From Lachnospiraceae bacterium UBA2734 (lineage in GTDB: Bacteria > Bacillota > Clostridia > Lachnospirales > Lachnospiraceae): 5,518 nucleotides of DNA. Numbering within the stretch: the stretch's first letter is position 1; the number at the start of each line of letters is the position of its first letter. Shown here piece after piece: positions 1 through 5,518 of the stretch. The notes beneath the pieces are model-generated. The model was not told the DNA's origin. It was given only the letters and a program-made list of their open reading frames with translations, and did not search any database. The translations under genes were made by a program, and so were the position numbers. The stretch spans positions 57,303 through 62,820 of the forward strand of contig DEKA01000012.1 of assembly GCA_002353635.1 (NCBI GenBank). Direction: 5' to 3'.

Positions 1-1265
1 CCTCTGAAGCCGGCGCACAGGTGACTGTGCTCGAGCACAATGAGAAGGCCGGCAAAAAGATCTATATCACCGGCAAGGGCAGGTGCAACTTCACGAACGC
101 ATGCGATACGCAGAATTTCTTCCGCTCGGTCGTGCGCAATCCGAAGTTTCTGTATTCAGCCCTCTATGACTTTGATCAGCAGCAGATGATCCGCTTTTTG
201 GAAAATAACGGCTGCCCCACCAAGGTAGAGAGAGGAAACCGCGCATTTCCTCAATCTGACCATGCTTCAGATGTGACTGCAGCACTAGTCCGCTGCTGCC
301 AGAGAAACGGCGTGAAATTCTCTTACCGCACGGAGGTGAGCAGAATCACCTGTGTCAGCGGCCGCGCCGCAGGCGTTGTTATAAGGACAGGGGAGAAAAT
401 CCCTGCGGATGCTGTGATCCTTGCCTCCGGAGGCATCTCCTATCCTTCAACAGGATCCACAGGCGACGGATACAGGTTTGCAGAGGAGCTGGGACTGGAG
501 GTTGTGAAATGTTCACCATCTCTTGTGCCGCTTGAGACAGCAGACGGCTGGGAGGAGAGCCTCCAGGGACTGTCCTTGAAGAACGTGGCGGTGTCCATGA
601 CGCCATGGGAGAAAGATGAGGGTCACGGCGGCAAAAGGCGGAAACCGCTTTACAGCGGCTTTGGAGAGATGATGTTCACACATTTCGGTGTGACGGGTCC
701 TCTCATTCTCTCCGCATCAGCGCACTGCGATTTTGACAGGTTCCCGGAAGGCTTTTTCATGGCGCTTGACCTGAAGCCTGCGCTGGATGAGGAGCAGCTC
801 TGCAGGCGTCTTGAGCGGGAATTCTCCCTGGCGCCGCATAAGGAGCTGGTGCATGCCGTGCGGCCTCTTTTTCCGGAACGCCTTGCATCTGTTGTGGCAA
901 AGCAGTATACCCGTGCGCTCGAAGGCGGTATCTTTGGCATCCGTCCATCCGCGCAGGGGGGAACAGAGCGGCAGGCCTATACGTTTAACAGTGCGGAGAT
1001 CAGAGCACTTGCCTCTTTGATCAAGGCAGTGCCCATGCATATCAGCAGTAAGCGCGGATTCAATGAGGCAGTTGTGACGAGAGGCGGCATCTCTGTAAAG
1101 GAGGTCGATCCCTCCACGATGGAATGCCGGAAAGTGCCGGGACTCTACATTGCGGGAGAAGTGCTGGATGTGGATGCGCTGACAGGAGGATACAACCTGC
1201 AGATTGCCTGGTCGACCGGGCACCTCGCAGGCAGCAGCGCGGCAAAGGCGCCCGCGGCACACTGA
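1..1265 (+). CDS. HI0933/YhiN-family FAD-dependent oxidoreductase, 5' end cut by the window
   Basis: This is a flavoprotein of the HI0933/YhiN (BaiN-like, 'aminoacetone oxidase family') group; members bind FAD and probably NAD(P)H, but the substrate is not known from sequence. The frame is open from the left edge (codons begin at base 3), and the first visible residues, SEAGAQVTVLEHNEKAGKK, are the second strand of a Rossmann fold. About 20 residues, including the Gly-rich dinucleotide motif, therefore lie upstream; the GTG at 21 is not the true start. Family signatures seen are GKGRCNFTN (near 72-100), GGISYPSTGSTGDGY (near 430-475), FTHFGVTGP (near 675-700), and the C-terminal TRGGISVKEVD and GLYIAGEVLDVDALTGGYN (near 1077-1200), which close the FAD site. 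With 420 visible residues the C-terminus is complete, ending at TGA 1263-1265. It lies 99 bases before cmk on the same strand, so co-transcription is likely. The family assignment is firm; the reaction is not. Confidence 0.93.
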   Translation, partial: SEAGAQVTVLEHNEKAGKKIYITGKGRCNFTNACDTQNFFRSVVRNPKFLYSALYDFDQQQMIRFLENNGCPTKVERGNRAFPQSDHASDVTAALVRCCQRNGVKFSYRTEVSRITCVSGRAAGVVIRTGEKIPADAVILASGGISYPSTGSTGDGYRFAEELGLEVVKCSPSLVPLETADGWEESLQGLSLKNVAVSMTPWEKDEGHGGKRRKPLYSGFGEMMFTHFGVTGPLILSASAHCDFDRFPEGFFMALDLKPALDEEQLCRRLEREFSLAPHKELVHAVRPLFPERLASVVAKQYTRALEGGIFGIRPSAQGGTERQAYTFNSAEIRALASLIKAVPMHISSKRGFNEAVVTRGGISVKEVDPSTMECRKVPGLYIAGEVLDVDALTGGYNLQIAWSTGHLAGSSAAKAPAAH

Positions 1266-1300
1266 CAGGGCGGTCTGCAGGCACTTTGTCCCTGCATTCC

Positions 1301-1307
1301 AAAGGAG
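1301..1307 (+). promoter_or_regulatory. Strong ribosome binding site in the cmk leader
   Basis: AAAGGAG lies 7 bases before a GTG at 1315, which is ideal spacing. It is too far (57 bases) from the cmk ATG at 1365 to serve it directly. It is a better Shine-Dalgarno match than the site next to cmk and suggests that ribosomes load here first, although this could be chance in purine-rich DNA. Confidence 0.4.
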
Positions 1308-1314
1308 AAGAGAA

Positions 1315-1392
1315 GTGTACGGCATACAGGGACCGCCTGCCGCCGTGCATAACAGGGGGTTGTTATGTCCGAAGAAAGAACGTTCAATATAG
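1315..1392 (+). CDS. Possible 25-codon leader peptide overlapping the cmk start
   Basis: A short frame opens with GTG at 1315, preceded by AAAGGAG at good spacing, and ends at TAG 1390-1392. It encodes 25 residues beginning VYGIQGPPAAVHN and ending PKKERSI. It runs through a hairpin (1319-1346) and across the cmk start in a different frame, stopping 25 bases inside cmk. Such an arrangement can couple translation by opening structure around the downstream start. No recognisable protein family is seen, and there is no run of one amino acid as in classical attenuators. It may be non-functional; the ribosome binding site is the main support. Confidence 0.22.
   Translation: MYGIQGPPAAVHNRGLLCPKKERSI
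1319..1346 (+). promoter_or_regulatory. Hairpin in the cmk leader
   Basis: ACGGC (1319-1323) pairs with GCCGT (1342-1346), and inside it CAGG (1327-1330) pairs with CCTG (1336-1339) around a GACCG loop, giving nine base pairs with a small internal loop. It ends just before the cmk ribosome binding site. There is no following T run, so it is not an intrinsic terminator. Its CCTG arm can also pair with the CAGG that starts the cmk ribosome binding site. Function is unproven. Confidence 0.35.
1354..1359 (+). promoter_or_regulatory. Ribosome binding site of cmk (AGGGGG)
   Basis: AGGGGG ends 5 bases before the ATG at 1365. It supports this start, because the frame has a TAA stop at 1350-1352 and no other start codon between. 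It is a moderate rather than perfect Shine-Dalgarno match. Confidence 0.6.
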
Positions 1393-2990
1393 CAATTGAC
1401 GGGCCTGCAGGTGCAGGTAAGAGCACGATCGCAAAAAAGGTGGCGGCTGCGCTCTCGTTTATCTATGTGGATACCGGCGCAATGTACCGCGCCATGGCGC
1501 TCTATATGATCCGCGAAGGGCTCACCCGGGAGGATGCAAAAGACAGCGCAGCATTTCGTGCAAAGGTGGCGGAGAAGTGCAGGGATGCGCATATTTCCAT
1601 TGAATACAGAGACGGCGAGCAGATCGTCCTGCTGAACGGTGAAAATGTGGGAGGCCTTATCCGCACAGCAGAGGTGAGTGCCATGGCGAGCCTCACGAGT
1701 GCGGTGCCTGAGGTGCGGGAGAGAATGACACAGCTCCAGAAGGAGCTGGCAGAGCAGCAGAATGTGGTCATGGACGGGCGCGATATAGGTACGGTTGTCC
1801 TGCCGGATGCACAGCTCAAGATCTTTCTTACGGCGAGTGTCGAAGTGCGGGCAAGACGCAGATACCTGGAAAACCTCGAGAGACAGAAGAAGGGAGCGGA
1901 TGTAGCACCGGATGATCTTGATCTTGAGAAAATCAGTGCGGACATTGCAGAGCGCGACCGGAATGACATGACAAGAGCGATTGCGCCGCTCCGGCAGGCG
2001 GAGGACGCCCATCTCGTGGACAGCTCGAACCTCACAGTCGATCAGGTCGCGGAGACCATTCTCAATCTCTATGCTGTAAAAAAAAACCTTCCGCAGGTGA
2101 TCACCGCTAAGACGGCGGGCTTTTGCTTCGGCGTGCAGAGAGCGGTGGACGAGGCATACGACGAGGCTAGGAAAGCCAGGGAAGGACACAGTGCGACCTA
2201 TACTTTCGGCCCGATCATTCACAATGAGATCGTTGTGGAGGATCTGCGCAGGAAGGGCGTAGGCGTCATCGACGACGAAAAGGAGCTGCAGGGACACGAA
2301 AAGGACACTGTCGTCATCAGATCCCACGGTGTCAGCAGGGAGCTGCAGACAAAGATCTCTGCAAGCGCCGGCAGAACGGTGGATGCCACCTGCACGTTCG
2401 TGAAGAGAATTCACCAGATTGTGGAGGAGGCTGGAAAGAGAGGCGAGCAGGTTGTCATTATTGGCAACCACGGGCACGCGGAGTCGGAGGCCCATGTCGG
2501 CTGGGCATGGCCGGGCGCGGCAGCCCGCAGTGCATCTGCGCATTTTATTCCTGCTGTCATCATTGAGACGCCGGAGGAGGCATATGCCTATGACGGCGAT
2601 CCGGCCGTGCCCGTGTGCATCGTCGCACAGACCACTTTTAACGGTGAGCGCTTCGACAAACTGGTTGCCATACTCCGGCAAAGAGGGTATAATACCAAAA
2701 TCACGAATACGATCTGCAATGCGACCCGCGAGCGGCAATCCGAGGCAAGAGAGATTGCATCGAGGGCTGATGTCATGATAGTAATCGGAGGAAAGAGCAG
2801 TTCCAACACTGCCAAGCTGTACGAAATCTGTAAAAGAGAGTGTGAACGGACTTTCTTTATACAAACGGTAGATGACTTATCTCCTGACTGCATTGCAGGT
2901 GCAAGGGTTATAGGGATCACCGCAGGGGCATCCACCCCGAAAAATATCATTGAGGAGGTTCAAAGTTATGTCCGAAGAACAGACTTTTGA
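1365..2990 (+). CDS. cmk-ispH: Cytidylate kinase fused in frame to IspH (HMBPP reductase)
   Basis: One 541-residue frame carries two complete enzymes. Residues 1-238 are CMP/dCMP kinase, which uses ATP to make CDP/dCDP in pyrimidine salvage. Seen are the P-loop GPAGAGKS (13-20), DTGAMYR (36-42), NMP-binding segments, DGRDIGT (137-143) and the lid region ARRRY (163-167) to RDRND (197-201). Residues 245-541 are IspH/LytB, which reduces HMBPP to IPP and DMAPP. Both parts are near the usual length of the separate proteins, about 225 and 290. They are normally separate genes; here they are joined by a short link, KKNLPQ, encoded next to a run of nine A (2078-2086). Either frame change at that run stops Cmk within a few codons. 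The frame starts at ATG 1365 after AGGGGG. The end overlaps the S1 gene by 23 bases. A one-base sequencing error or slippage could mean two separate products; the enzyme identities are secure, the fusion is not. Confidence 0.9.
   Translation: MSEERTFNIAIDGPAGAGKSTIAKKVAAALSFIYVDTGAMYRAMALYMIREGLTREDAKDSAAFRAKVAEKCRDAHISIEYRDGEQIVLLNGENVGGLIRTAEVSAMASLTSAVPEVRERMTQLQKELAEQQNVVMDGRDIGTVVLPDAQLKIFLTASVEVRARRRYLENLERQKKGADVAPDDLDLEKISADIAERDRNDMTRAIAPLRQAEDAHLVDSSNLTVDQVAETILNLYAVKKNLPQVITAKTAGFCFGVQRAVDEAYDEARKAREGHSATYTFGPIIHNEIVVEDLRRKGVGVIDDEKELQGHEKDTVVIRSHGVSRELQTKISASAGRTVDATCTFVKRIHQIVEEAGKRGEQVVIIGNHGHAESEAHVGWAWPGAAARSASAHFIPAVIIETPEEAYAYDGDPAVPVCIVAQTTFNGERFDKLVAILRQRGYNTKITNTICNATRERQSEAREIASRADVMIVIGGKSSSNTAKLYEICKRECERTFFIQTVDDLSPDCIAGARVIGITAGASTPKNIIEEVQSYVRRTDF
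2078..2086 (+). repeat. A9 homopolymer at the Cmk/IspH junction, candidate slippage site
   Basis: Nine consecutive A residues are read GTA AAA AAA AAC, which contains the heptamer A AAA AAC, a known type of -1 slippery sequence. Runs of nine A are also known to cause RNA polymerase slippage, as in Thermus dnaX. With eight A the frame stops at TGA 2098-2100; with ten A, or after a -1 shift, it stops at TAA 2108-2110. No clear stimulatory Shine-Dalgarno sequence is placed 10-14 bases upstream, and no clear downstream stem was identified by eye. Confidence 0.5.
2097..2990 (+). other. ispH: IspH (4-hydroxy-3-methylbut-2-enyl diphosphate reductase) domain, with possible own start at GTG 2097
   Basis: This part of the fused frame is a complete IspH, the terminal enzyme of the MEP isoprenoid pathway, with an oxygen-sensitive Fe-S cluster. 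Numbered in the fusion, the three cluster cysteines are present: C254 in GFCFGV, C343 in DATCTFVK and C451 in TICNATRERQ. Substrate-binding residues are also present: H286 in GPIIHNE, H371 and the catalytic acid E373 in HGHAE, QTT (422-424), SSSN (478-481) and S523 in TAGASTPK. It should therefore be active. The natural family start, xVITAKTAGFCFGV, falls exactly at GTG 2097, but no ribosome binding site precedes it, so separate translation would have to rely on reinitiation. One oddity is a region (about residues 380-397) roughly 12 residues longer than usual, Ala-rich and GC-rich. Confidence 0.92.
2953..2958 (+). promoter_or_regulatory. Ribosome binding site of the S1 gene (AGGAGG)
   Basis: A full AGGAGG lies inside the end of the ispH reading frame, 9 bases before the ATG at 2968. 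It decides the start of the S1 protein: the upstream in-frame TTG at 2950 has no such site and would add MRRFKV, which is not part of the family. It is the strongest ribosome binding site in the window, consistent with a highly made protein. Confidence 0.85.
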
Positions 2991-4164
2991 ACAGATGCTG
3001 GACGCATCCATGAAGACAATCCACACAGGCGACATTGTTGAAGGAACGGTGATCGATGTCAAGCCCGGCGAGGCCGTGCTCAATATCGGCTATAAGGCGG
3101 ACGGTGTTCTCACCCGCCAGGAGTACTCCGCCGACAATTCCCTGGATCTCACCACTGTCCTTCAGCCCGGACAGAAGCTCGAGGTCAAGGTCGTGAAGCT
3201 TAACGACAATGACGGTCAGGTTGTTCTCTCTTACAGAAGAATGGCTCAGGAGAGAAGCAACAGGGCTATTGAAGAGGCATACAACAACCACACGGTCCTC
3301 AGGGCTCCTGTCACACAGGTGCTTACCGGAGGTCTCTGTGCGGTTGTAGAGGGCATCAGAATTTTCATTCCTGCATCCCTTGTCTCCGATTCCTATGAGA
3401 AAGATCTGAGCCATTATCTCGGCCAGGAGATCGAGTTCGTCATCACGGAGTTCAACCCGAAGAGAAGAAGATATATCGGTGACCGCAGGCAGCTCATTGC
3501 CGCTGCGAAGGAAGAGGCAGCGAAGAAGCTCTTCGAGACGCTCAAAGAGGGCGATGTCATCGAGGGAACCGTCAAGAACGTGACCGATTTCGGTGCTTTT
3601 GTTGATCTCGGCGGCGCGGACGGCCTTCTGCACATCTCTGAGATGGGATGGGGAAGAGTCGGCAATCCGAAGAAGATCTACAAGTCCGGTCAGAAGGTCC
3701 GTGTGTTCGTTAAAGAGATCAACGGCAAAAAGATCGCGCTGTCCACCAAATTTCCTGATGAGAATCCCTGGGTTGCTGCAGCGACGAAGTACTCTGTCGG
3801 CAGCATAGTGACGGGCCGGGTTGCAAGGCTTGCCGATTTCGGCGCATTCGTTGAGCTTGAGCCCGGTGTTGACGGTCTGCTCCATGTATCCCAGATCTCG
3901 AAGGAGCGCGTGGAGAAGCCCTCTGATGTTCTGAAGGTCGGTGACGAGGTGACCGCGAAGATCATCGACTTCAATCCCGAGAACAACCGCATTTCCCTCT
4001 CTGTAAAGGCTCTTCTGGCCGATCAGGAGAGAGCAAAGAGAAATGCCGAGAGAGCTGAAGCTGAGAAGAATGCAGCGGAGGCAGATGATGATGAGGCAGT
4101 GACAGTAGACATTGCTGCCGTCATCGCAAGACAGAAGGCGGAAGAAGAGAAAAACGAGCAGTAA
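2968..4164 (+). CDS. rpsA: Four-domain S1 RNA-binding protein (RpsA/YpfD type)
   Basis: This 398-residue protein has four S1 (OB-fold) repeats, at about residues 20-91, 107-174, 194-262 and 277-347. The third and fourth are the most typical, with NVTDFGAFVDLG...DGLLHISEM and RLADFGAFVELE...DGLLHVSQI. The second is degenerate, with VVEGIRIFIPASLVS. An acidic, Glu/Ala/Lys-rich tail follows (about 350-398) and is probably helical or disordered. It corresponds to the short S1 homologue of low-GC Gram-positives rather than the six-repeat S1 of E. coli, so it likely binds mRNA, but stable ribosome membership is not assured. The start at 2968 overlaps the end of ispH by 23 bases, implying translational coupling. 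In other clostridia ispH and this gene can even be fused; here the S1 part is a separate frame. Codon choice is strongly biased (few TTA, CTA or TCA codons), as expected for a highly expressed gene. Confidence 0.93.
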   Translation: MSEEQTFEQMLDASMKTIHTGDIVEGTVIDVKPGEAVLNIGYKADGVLTRQEYSADNSLDLTTVLQPGQKLEVKVVKLNDNDGQVVLSYRRMAQERSNRAIEEAYNNHTVLRAPVTQVLTGGLCAVVEGIRIFIPASLVSDSYEKDLSHYLGQEIEFVITEFNPKRRRYIGDRRQLIAAAKEEAAKKLFETLKEGDVIEGTVKNVTDFGAFVDLGGADGLLHISEMGWGRVGNPKKIYKSGQKVRVFVKEINGKKIALSTKFPDENPWVAAATKYSVGSIVTGRVARLADFGAFVELEPGVDGLLHVSQISKERVEKPSDVLKVGDEVTAKIIDFNPENNRISLSVKALLADQERAKRNAERAEAEKNAAEADDDEAVTVDIAAVIARQKAEEEKNEQ

Positions 4165-4171
4165 TGCAGCG

Positions 4172-4188
4172 GCGTTCTGACAGGACGC
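4172..4188 (+). other. Small hairpin just after the S1 gene
   Basis: GCGTTCT (4172-4178) pairs with AGGACGC (4182-4188) around a three-base GAC loop, seven pairs including one G-T wobble. It begins seven bases after the stop codon. No T run follows, so it may protect the 3' end of the mRNA or pause polymerase rather than terminate. Confidence 0.35.
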
Positions 4189-4204
4189 AGCATAAGAAGG
4201 CGTG

Positions 4205-4242
4205 AGGCGCCGCATGGCTTTAATCGGGCTGTGCGGCGCTTT
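4205..4242 (+). terminator. Weak candidate intrinsic terminator after the S1 gene
   Basis: GCGCCGCA (4207-4214) pairs exactly with TGCGGCGC (4232-4239), a very GC-rich eight-pair stem that can be extended by A-T and G-T pairs. The loop is long (17 bases) and only TTT follows, so it departs from a standard intrinsic terminator. It sits 42 bases after the S1 stop, the expected place for the end of the operon. Confidence 0.4.
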
Positions 4243-4308
4243 GCCGTGGAAGAGAATTGAGTGCTGTACCGGCGTGCACTGACAGTGTCGGTATTCAATG
4301 AGGCAGTC

Positions 4309-5518
4309 ATGAGAGAGAACAGAACGGTCAATCGGATATGGGTTTTTCTGCCGCTGGCAGTGGGGGCGGTTATTTTCATTCTCCTGTACGGTGTGCGGAT
4401 TCTGGATCCGACCTGCGAGGACTGGCTGCTGCAGGGAGGAGATCTCACCCAGCACTACCTCGGCTGGAAATTTTACCGGGCGGCCGACTGGCAGTGGCCC
4501 GTCAGCGGCATGAACAACCTGACGTATCCCAATACGCTCTCCGTCTTGTTCATGGACTCCATCCCCTGGATGGCTTTTGTGTGCAAGCTCTTCAGGAGTG
4601 TCGAGCCGCCCATCTTCCAGTATTTCGGTTTCTGGGGGATCCTCAGCTTCTCTCTGCAGAGCTTTTTCGGTGCGAAGCTTGTGCGGGATATTCTGCTGCG
4701 CAGAGAATACCGAATGGAAGCAGGATCTTTTCGCGGGGCTGCCGAGCCGAGTAAAGCGCAGGGACGGGAAGATGCACAATCCCCCAAAAAGCGGGGCGAG
4801 TGCGCCGGCAGGCTCTTTTCTGCACGGAGCAGCGTCATCGGCCTCTACGCCTGCATCGCCGGCATCTTTTTCACCCTCTCGCCTGTCTTTATCGACAGGA
4901 TGTTCTACCACACAGCTCTTGGCAGTATGTGGCTTCTTCTCTGGGCGCTGGATGCGTCACTGGCTCTTGTGGATAACAAAGAGAAGATTCCAGCCGGTCA
5001 GGTTATTGCCATCGGCATGCTGGCTGCCGGCATTCATGTCTACCTCCTCGTGATGTGTTCCCTGATTCTGGCCATCGCCTTCTTTATCCGGATTTTTCTT
5101 ATGAAGGACAAGGAGGGAAAAAGAGCGTTTCTTCTGGGGATTGTCTATCTTGCGGGATGTTTCGCCGTGCTGGCGTTTTTTGGCGCATTTCAGGCGGATC
5201 AGCGTCTTGACGAGGGCGGACTGAATGATTTCGGCTTCAATCTGAACGGCCTCTGGAACCCCATGATGGATGACTGGTCAAGGTTTCTGCCGCAGCTCTC
5301 TGCCTATGGCAAGGGATTCGATGAGGGATTTGCCTATCTGGGCTTTGGCATGCTCCTTCTCGTTGCGGCGGCATATGTCTCCATGGGGATGACAGGAGTA
5401 TGGCACTTTATCTGCCGGAGAAAGGAAAAAGCTGCGGCAGGGAAGCATGCCGCGGACTGCGTGCAGGGGGCATTGAAAACGGCTGCAGAGGACATAAGGG
5501 GAGAGCATTCCGCGGCAG
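4309..5518 (+). CDS. Polytopic membrane protein, DUF6311-like, 3' end cut by the window
   Basis: An open frame runs from ATG 4309 to the right edge (403 residues, no stop). It is a multi-spanning membrane protein with hydrophobic segments at about residues 11-29, 104-122, 176-194, 200-220, 230-262, 274-293 and 340-364. Recognisable elements are GGDLTQHYLGWKFYR (43-57), LTYPNTLSVLFMDSIP (71-86), FQYFGFWGILSF (103-114), RMFYHTALG (197-205), LNGLWNP (312-318) and SRFLPQL...GFAYLGFGM (324-348). I recall these as typical of the DUF6311 family, whose layout resembles large GT-C glycosyltransferases, so a role in cell-envelope glycan assembly is possible but unproven. A long charged loop (about 131-173) rich in Lys, Arg, Glu and Ser separates two membrane segments. 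Only a weak GAGG precedes the ATG; GTG 4261 and GTG 4285 are alternative starts in the same frame. It is probably not part of the S1 operon. Confidence 0.8.
   Translation, partial: MRENRTVNRIWVFLPLAVGAVIFILLYGVRILDPTCEDWLLQGGDLTQHYLGWKFYRAADWQWPVSGMNNLTYPNTLSVLFMDSIPWMAFVCKLFRSVEPPIFQYFGFWGILSFSLQSFFGAKLVRDILLRREYRMEAGSFRGAAEPSKAQGREDAQSPKKRGECAGRLFSARSSVIGLYACIAGIFFTLSPVFIDRMFYHTALGSMWLLLWALDASLALVDNKEKIPAGQVIAIGMLAAGIHVYLLVMCSLILAIAFFIRIFLMKDKEGKRAFLLGIVYLAGCFAVLAFFGAFQADQRLDEGGLNDFGFNLNGLWNPMMDDWSRFLPQLSAYGKGFDEGFAYLGFGMLLLVAAAYVSMGMTGVWHFICRRKEKAAAGKHAADCVQGALKTAAEDIRGEHSAA

Noticed and set aside
1276..1296. Hairpin TGCAGG/CCTGCA after the flavoprotein gene as a terminator
   Set aside because: There are only six pairs, a nine-base loop and no T run, so it does not look able to end transcription; read-through into cmk is more likely.
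717..2864. Open reading frame of 715 codons on the - strand, opposite the flavoprotein and cmk-ispH
   Set aside because: Its codons are in exact register with the + strand codons, so it stays open simply because the real genes avoid TTA, CTA and TCA. The product is Cys-, Arg- and Leu-rich with no recognisable domain, and it lies opposite well-conserved enzymes.
4268..4292. Imperfect inverted repeat ACCGGCGT/GTGTCGGT upstream of the membrane protein gene
   Set aside because: It depends on three G-T wobbles and is not a clean operator or terminator; there is too little to support a call.
4257..4299. Possible promoter for the membrane protein gene (TTGAGT at 4257-4262)
   Set aside because: No -10-like hexamer is found at 16-18 bases; the nearest AT-rich match (TATTCA, 4292-4297) is about 29 bases away.
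2947..4911. Open reading frame of 654 codons on the - strand, opposite the S1 gene and the membrane protein
   Set aside because: It has the same in-register shadow effect; both + strand genes share this register, so the shadow spans the gap between them. There is no domain, and it is antisense to a highly conserved S1 protein.
4338..5053. Two + strand open frames (4338-4754 and 4577-5053) inside the membrane protein gene
   Set aside because: The frame from ATG 4309 encodes the hydrophobic, family-like protein through this whole region; the other two are low-complexity shadows in the wrong frames.

Overview
The window looks like chromosomal DNA from a fairly GC-rich anaerobic Firmicute of the Clostridia, most likely Lachnospiraceae. 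This is inferred from gene order and family types, not from a search. All real genes are on the + strand. Four coding regions fill nearly everything: (1) the 3' part of a HI0933/YhiN-family flavoprotein (1-1265, cut by the left edge); (2) a single frame joining CMP kinase (Cmk) to the Fe-S enzyme IspH/LytB (1365-2990); (3) a four-repeat S1 RNA-binding protein of the RpsA/YpfD type (2968-4164), overlapping the end of ispH by 23 bases; (4) the 5' part of a polytopic DUF6311-like membrane protein (4309 to the right edge).

Genes 1-3 look like one co-directional housekeeping unit. Flavoprotein, cmk, ispH and S1 is a familiar clostridial order, and cmk next to rpsA is also familiar in proteobacteria. 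Cmk recycles CMP/dCMP from RNA turnover and CDP-lipid synthesis. IspH makes the last step of MEP-pathway isoprenoid synthesis. The S1 protein binds RNA and probably helps translation. The flavoprotein's substrate cannot be told from sequence. The S1 gene is followed by about 144 bases with two small hairpins but no strong terminator, then the membrane protein, which is probably a separate unit.

No mobile element, CRISPR array, tRNA or rRNA was seen, and I found no clearly new multi-gene system. The most interesting point is the Cmk/IspH junction. A run of nine A residues (2078-2086) holds the two enzymes in one frame. Losing one A would end Cmk at a TGA overlapping an in-frame GTG (GTGA) exactly at the natural start of IspH; gaining one A, or a -1 shift, would end Cmk at TAA a few codons later. 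The junction is therefore a true fusion, a slippage switch between fused and free Cmk, or a one-base sequencing error. Secondary points are a structured leader before cmk with its own ribosome binding site and a 25-codon reading frame, and an unusual loop insertion in IspH.
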